Shown here: positions 59,540-64,000 of the stretch, piece by piece | How the letters are laid out: every line of letters starts with the position of its first letter | How positions within the stretch are numbered: position 1 is the stretch's first letter | NCBI GenBank assembly: GCA_025024175.1 | Contig: QCXZ01000003.1 | Location: 21,162,392 to 21,226,391, forward strand | Length of the DNA: 64,000 nt | Origin: Rhyzopertha dominica | Taxonomy: Eukaryota > Arthropoda > Insecta > Coleoptera > Bostrichidae | Reading direction: 5' to 3' | Notes under the pieces: generated by a model | What the model was told of the DNA's origin: nothing | The model's database searches: none | Seen by the model: only the letters and a program-made list of their open reading frames with translations | Position numbers and translations under genes: made by a program

Positions 59540-60720
59540 TGCCATGCTATGCAAAGTCATTATTACAGAAATATGGACGCTGAAAGCATTCACCTAAAGA
59601 TGTCTAATATTGATATGGTCATTATAAATACTGATGGGTAAGTAATTATGAAACAATTTAGATATGACAAAGTTATTAATTAGGCACTTTTTTAGATACT
59701 AACTAAAACAGCTGACTTGGTTTTATATAATATCTCAACACTTTTTGCAATGGAAGGACTCCTCTGCGAGACTTGCATTTTTGTACATGTTTTTGATACG
59801 ATATATTTTACATAATATAGTTTATAGTTCCATCTCCGTTATTGACGGATTTGACAGCTATGACAGCGATGGTTCCTAGGCGAAGTTGAAATCCGGAAAC
59901 ACTTGCTACACTTTCTGCCGCTCGCACTATAGGAATGATTTTGTGTTCCCATATCAAACTTGTCGGTACCTTATGATCTTGTGACCGTAGGACCTTTCGA
60001 GAGAGTCCTGGTAATTGTCTGAAAAAATGGAAGACATTCAAGAAACTGGAAATTCCTCCTATATGTCATACATAACGGTACAAGCCTGATTTAAAAACGT
60101 AAAGAAAATCAAGCGGACAAAGCGATCTAAGTATTACTTAGTTAGTGTAAATTTATACCAACATTAATATTTGATTAATAAAAAAGAATGTTCCTCTTTA
60201 GTGGTGTTTAACTTTTACAAGAAATGTATTGTGAGAAGTATAAAAGTCAGTTTGATCCTTTCAAAGGTTCAGCGAAATACCGGGGCCGCTATATGTAAGG
60301 TAACAGGAAAGTGTTGTTGGGATGGGGAAACGGCCGTAATTATCTGACATTTGTACAGCAGAATCATTTTGCTCAAAAACTTCAAAATAAGGGATAATAG
60401 AGATAAATTATTTATTAAGAAACTTAAATCGAAAAAAATGGACGCATTCAGCATTCATACAGAGACATGTTTCCAACTGTGCAGGTAGTAACATTTTCGC
60501 TGTAATTATTCGCTGTAACTATTAATGCTAGAGCGTTGCGGTTTCGACATTACTGTATTATTTTTTGTTGTGAGTTGAACTGTACCATCTCCATTTCTGT
60601 ATCGTCTTTTGTTTTGAAGCTATAGCCAACTTTTGAAAAATGCAACATTTCTTCTGTTCTCAATATCTCGACTGGGTATGTAGATACAACACAAAACTGT
60701 AGAGGAATATTTTATACCTA
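59540..60720. other. Unassigned stretch
   Basis: AT-rich; short minus frames at 59808-60041 and 60269-60454 are unrecognised. Confidence 0.45.
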
Positions 60721-60725
60721 CATAT

Positions 60726-61574
60726 TTTTATTCTGAAACCAGTGGCGTACTCAGAATTTTTTTAGGGAGTCACATTTTAGAAATATGATTAACTTGCATT
60801 TTTAAAGTGAAAATCATAGTTAGCTTTGCTTTGGTTGAAAACCCCTATGGATGTCAGTAATTGACGATGATAAACAATGTATAGGTACCTATCTCCAAAG
60901 GTAAATTTACAATAGTGACACGACATCTGGCGTCAGATACATAAACTATTAAGAACGGTACTTTAATGCTGGGAAAAGGCGGAATTATTGTGTAATAGTG
61001 CTGTTTTTGTTATATCGTATTAGCATTTTTAAATTGTGGGCAGTGAATATTATTAAGAAAAAGGGGATACATGTAAACACAAAAAGCATGTGTGATGTTA
61101 TATTGTAATAGTAATATGTGGTTATGTGGTTAAGCGGTTATCACATAGGTTATTGCCACGAGTATGTTTTGGTTACCATTACCAGTTCCTTTGTAATAAT
61201 TATTTTGAATATACTCGGTTGCGAACCCATCTGTGTTTCATTTTGAGATACAGACGAGTACATTATAATAGCAAGTACTGTTTATTTCCGCCACTTGCAA
61301 AGACACACTAGCGCCACCAACGGTCGATAAACTCTCCTATAAACAACCATTCTCATTAGTTAAATGGCATCCTAGATTACCAATAAAAAAGTGCATGAGC
61401 GCCCTTGTGAGTTTTATATATCTATTCAAATATGCATATATTATTTTTAATGGATTAAAATTTTTACTTAATAGTATAAATTATATTGTGTTTTCTTATT
61501 CCATAGCCTCCTGGATGTAAACGTAAAATATGATTAAATTACTAAAACAAATTTGAATAATTGAACGCCCTGTA
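60726..61574 (+). mobile_element. Third, diverged copy of the CAGGGTG-type repeat
   Basis: Two blocks match the duplicated element: 60726-60840 (around GTGGCGTACTCAGAAT) and 61352-61550 (around CATAGCCTCCTGGATGTAAA). It ends at ...GCCCTG|TA (61566-61574), which is complementary in form to the TA|CAGGGTG start of the other copies. The middle is poorly conserved and contains no transposase that I can read. The left terminus is not identifiable. Confidence 0.5.
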
Positions 61575-61579
61575 CTTAA

Positions 61580-64000
61580 ATCATTGGGCGGGCTTTAAAT
61601 ACTATTTCCACTCGCGACAAGAATTTATCTGTAGGAGTCAATGGAATAGGAAAGTGGTTAAAAACTAGTATTCGGAAAGACATGAAAATAATGGAAAATG
61701 GAAGATCGCGAATCATTCAGCACGTCCAAGCCGGAAAACAATATATTGGCAATATTTGCAAAATCTGACATTGGTAAGCAAGAAGTAAGAATTAAAATTA
61801 ACGGGATACTGCACAAGTACATCAATCAAACCATGTTACAGAAAATAAACTAAAGAAGTTGGAATAAATTCATTCATAAGAAATAGATAATCGGGTACCT
61901 GCCTATTGAAGGAACAGCACTTTTCTAGGGGCAGTTGTGTTCTGTTCTCTGAAAGTCTGATCTGATATTATTTGAATATGTAAGATACCCTTCACTGTCC
62001 TTCATTTGCGATCTTGCAAAACCCTTCCAAATAACGAAAAGTATTTGAAAAAATAATCAAATTAAACTAATTACCAGATACTCTAGTAAAAAGCTTTGCA
62101 GCATTCTTGGTATCATTTGTAATAACAGTGGAAAGGTACGAGTTGGGTCCAACTGGTTCCTCCCAATAAACCAATCACAGGGGTGTTTATCACTGATAAT
62201 ATTATATTTCTCAAAATCTCCTCTTCCTGATATTTTGTCATTCATTGGTTATATTTTTGCAATTTAGCCGCCCCTTTATAAAATGTGCAATACTTGAGCT
62301 AAGAGAACTGATCAAAGCAATTTCCAGTTTCAGTTGTAAAGTGAGTGAAAAAGCCTAGGAATTTATTGATATGAATAAGTTTAAGTTCGGCATTCACAAA
62401 TTTATAAAGGAGAAGTCGTAAAAAGGTGGATGTGTACAAATAAAAAAAACTGTGTGCAAGGCATTTATTAAGAAGGAGAATAAGTTTTACTGAGTTTTAG
62501 ATAAGTTTAAACCTTTTTCTTTCGGTTTTAATGCTGTAAGGTATCAAATCAGAGTAGAAAAACAATACACATTGTTTTACTTGCGACTGCTTTCACAAAA
62601 TGAAAGTTCAAATTTTGAAAATTTTTATATAATTGCGAACTAAACAGCTGGCAATTGTCAAACATGCGTACGTGATATTCAGTAAACAATTATAGGAAAG
62701 CATGAAAGTTTATTCAAAATCAAATGGTGAAAACAATATCATGCAGCGCCAAAACGGCAAAGCTTTAGTGTAAATTATTAACTTGTATTTTAAACAGTAC
62801 AGAAGTGTTATATATTTACATCTTAAGGTTTGCATTGTTCTTTGTGCCTAAACATAAATAACTATAAAATATTATGCAGTGTTTAATTAAAAGTTCTTGG
62901 CTTATTTAAAGGGGTGTTCATATAAAGAGTTACAGGTCTTAAAAACTGAATGGAATGGCAGTTTTCAGTTGATTTAAAAAAAATAATGAAACCTAATTTT
63001 AGCACAATATTAACACTCACCAACTATCTTTTTGCTACATATTTATAGTTTTAATTTTACCCTGAGGGGGCGAAGTACACTACGCCTTTATTTTTGCCAG
63101 AATTAGTTTGGGGTTTAAAAGAATATTTTTGGAAAGCAAGCGTGTTTTATTTTAAACGCTGTCTCCGTTTTATAATTTGTTCTATCTCGTTCAGTTTAGG
63201 CATAAAAAACTAAAATCAAAATAATTGTGTTTTGTTGTTATTATGAATATACGTTATTCAATATACCTATATTTATTTATGCTTTAACGATCTTTATGTG
63301 GAATACTAGGTTTTATGGAATTTCTAAGAAAAGATTTTGTATAACATTACGGCTTACTGGAACCCAATTCGCCCATGTTTGGGACCCAACTTGCATAGCC
63401 CGGGACCCCATTCGCCTACTCCCATAACAGTTATAGCACCCCAAAGGATTATAGATAAAAAATCAGAAAAAGTGAAGTGTTTAGCATCCGCCATAAACTA
63501 CTTTAATACAGTAATTAAGTTTCGAGTATGTACAAGCACTTTTAGGATACGTTTAACAACAATAACAGTCTAGTTGTATAACACAATCTAAATCTCACTT
63601 TCCGAAGAGCGTCAACTCCATGGTGCTACCTGCCAAGATCCAGGTTGATGGAATGCAATGGTATATATTTCGTTACAAATACGACGTCGAATAAAAGCTT
63701 CACGTTGAATAGCACGTGTAAAATCCCCTGAATGTCAAAATTAAGACACATACGGTTGGCGTATACATGCGCCAGGTATTCTTAGCTGCAGGGCATTACG
63801 TTCGGTGTTAGGCGCCACTAATACAAAAGGGAGCCGCGTGTGAAAAGAAATACAATATGACACTGTTTTTAGATTATCCGGCAAAAATAAAGGGTGCTGT
63901 ACTAATTACGAGTGCCTTACCTAATTGCATTTATTTGTGTTAAAGACCACAGTCAAAGCTTTTAGATGTAAAAAATTCGTAATATTTGCTAAGGATGTAA
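61580..64000. other. Unassigned stretch to window end
   Basis: No transposon protein, RNA or repeat shared with the rest of the window was recognised. Overlapping short frames near 63227-63573 include a Pro-rich run but nothing assignable. Confidence 0.45.

Noticed and set aside
1..64000. CRISPR arrays, bacterial operons or viral genomes
   Set aside because: No regular short repeats with spacers, no ribosome-binding-site/operon organisation, and no viral structural genes; all signals are eukaryotic transposons.

Overview
The window is AT-rich, intron-poor-looking animal DNA made almost entirely of mobile-element debris, with no intact cellular gene that I can support. The element mix points to an arthropod, most likely an insect: a Ty3/gypsy element, jockey-type LINEs ending in (ATT)n, Penelope-like elements, arthropod mariner-type transposases, a THAP fragment and MITEs. 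I cannot name the species.

Layout. Positions 1-12,742 and 17,738-30,280 are two copies of one block in the same orientation. Copy 1 stops exactly at a 100-N gap (12,743-12,842). Copy 2 continues without a break into a dead mariner-type transposase (30,281-31,095). Between them lie a 5'-incomplete Ty3/gypsy element (12,843-15,820, with its 3' LTR), a ~390-bp piece of a dispersed repeat that I call R1, and a degenerate ~115-bp minisatellite. From 31 to 38 kb there are another R1 copy split by a likely solo LTR, a THAP zinc-finger remnant and a second dead mariner-type transposase. A LINE lies at 38.4-40.1 kb, MITE-like elements at 41.5, 42.9-43.7 and 49.3 kb, a very decayed LINE at 45.2-46.1 kb, and a tRNA-like SINE head inside a fold-back at 50.0-50.2 kb. 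A Cys-rich pseudogene follows at 50.5 kb.

The most interesting locus is 52.1-55.1 kb, a three-level nest. An R1 repeat was split by a 5'-truncated Penelope-like element with ~305-bp inverted terminal repeats and a 13-bp target duplication. That element was itself split by a 184-bp insert, also with a 13-bp target duplication. The insert carries on the minus strand a complete-looking type I hammerhead ribozyme within a rod-like fold, which is the architecture of an animal retrozyme. A second hammerhead-like motif lies at 56,000-56,039, with one core substitution. Degenerate hammerhead cores also sit in the Penelope termini at 7.9, 25.5, 53.0 and 54.8 kb.

A last LINE (58.2-59.5 kb) has a long open frame but a mutated YADD box. 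The rest (59.5-64 kb) is anonymous apart from one diverged copy of a dispersed element. The duplication, the gap, isolated Ns and a burst of single-base deletions in copy 2 (28.4-29.8 kb) suggest that part of the layout is an assembly artefact rather than biology.
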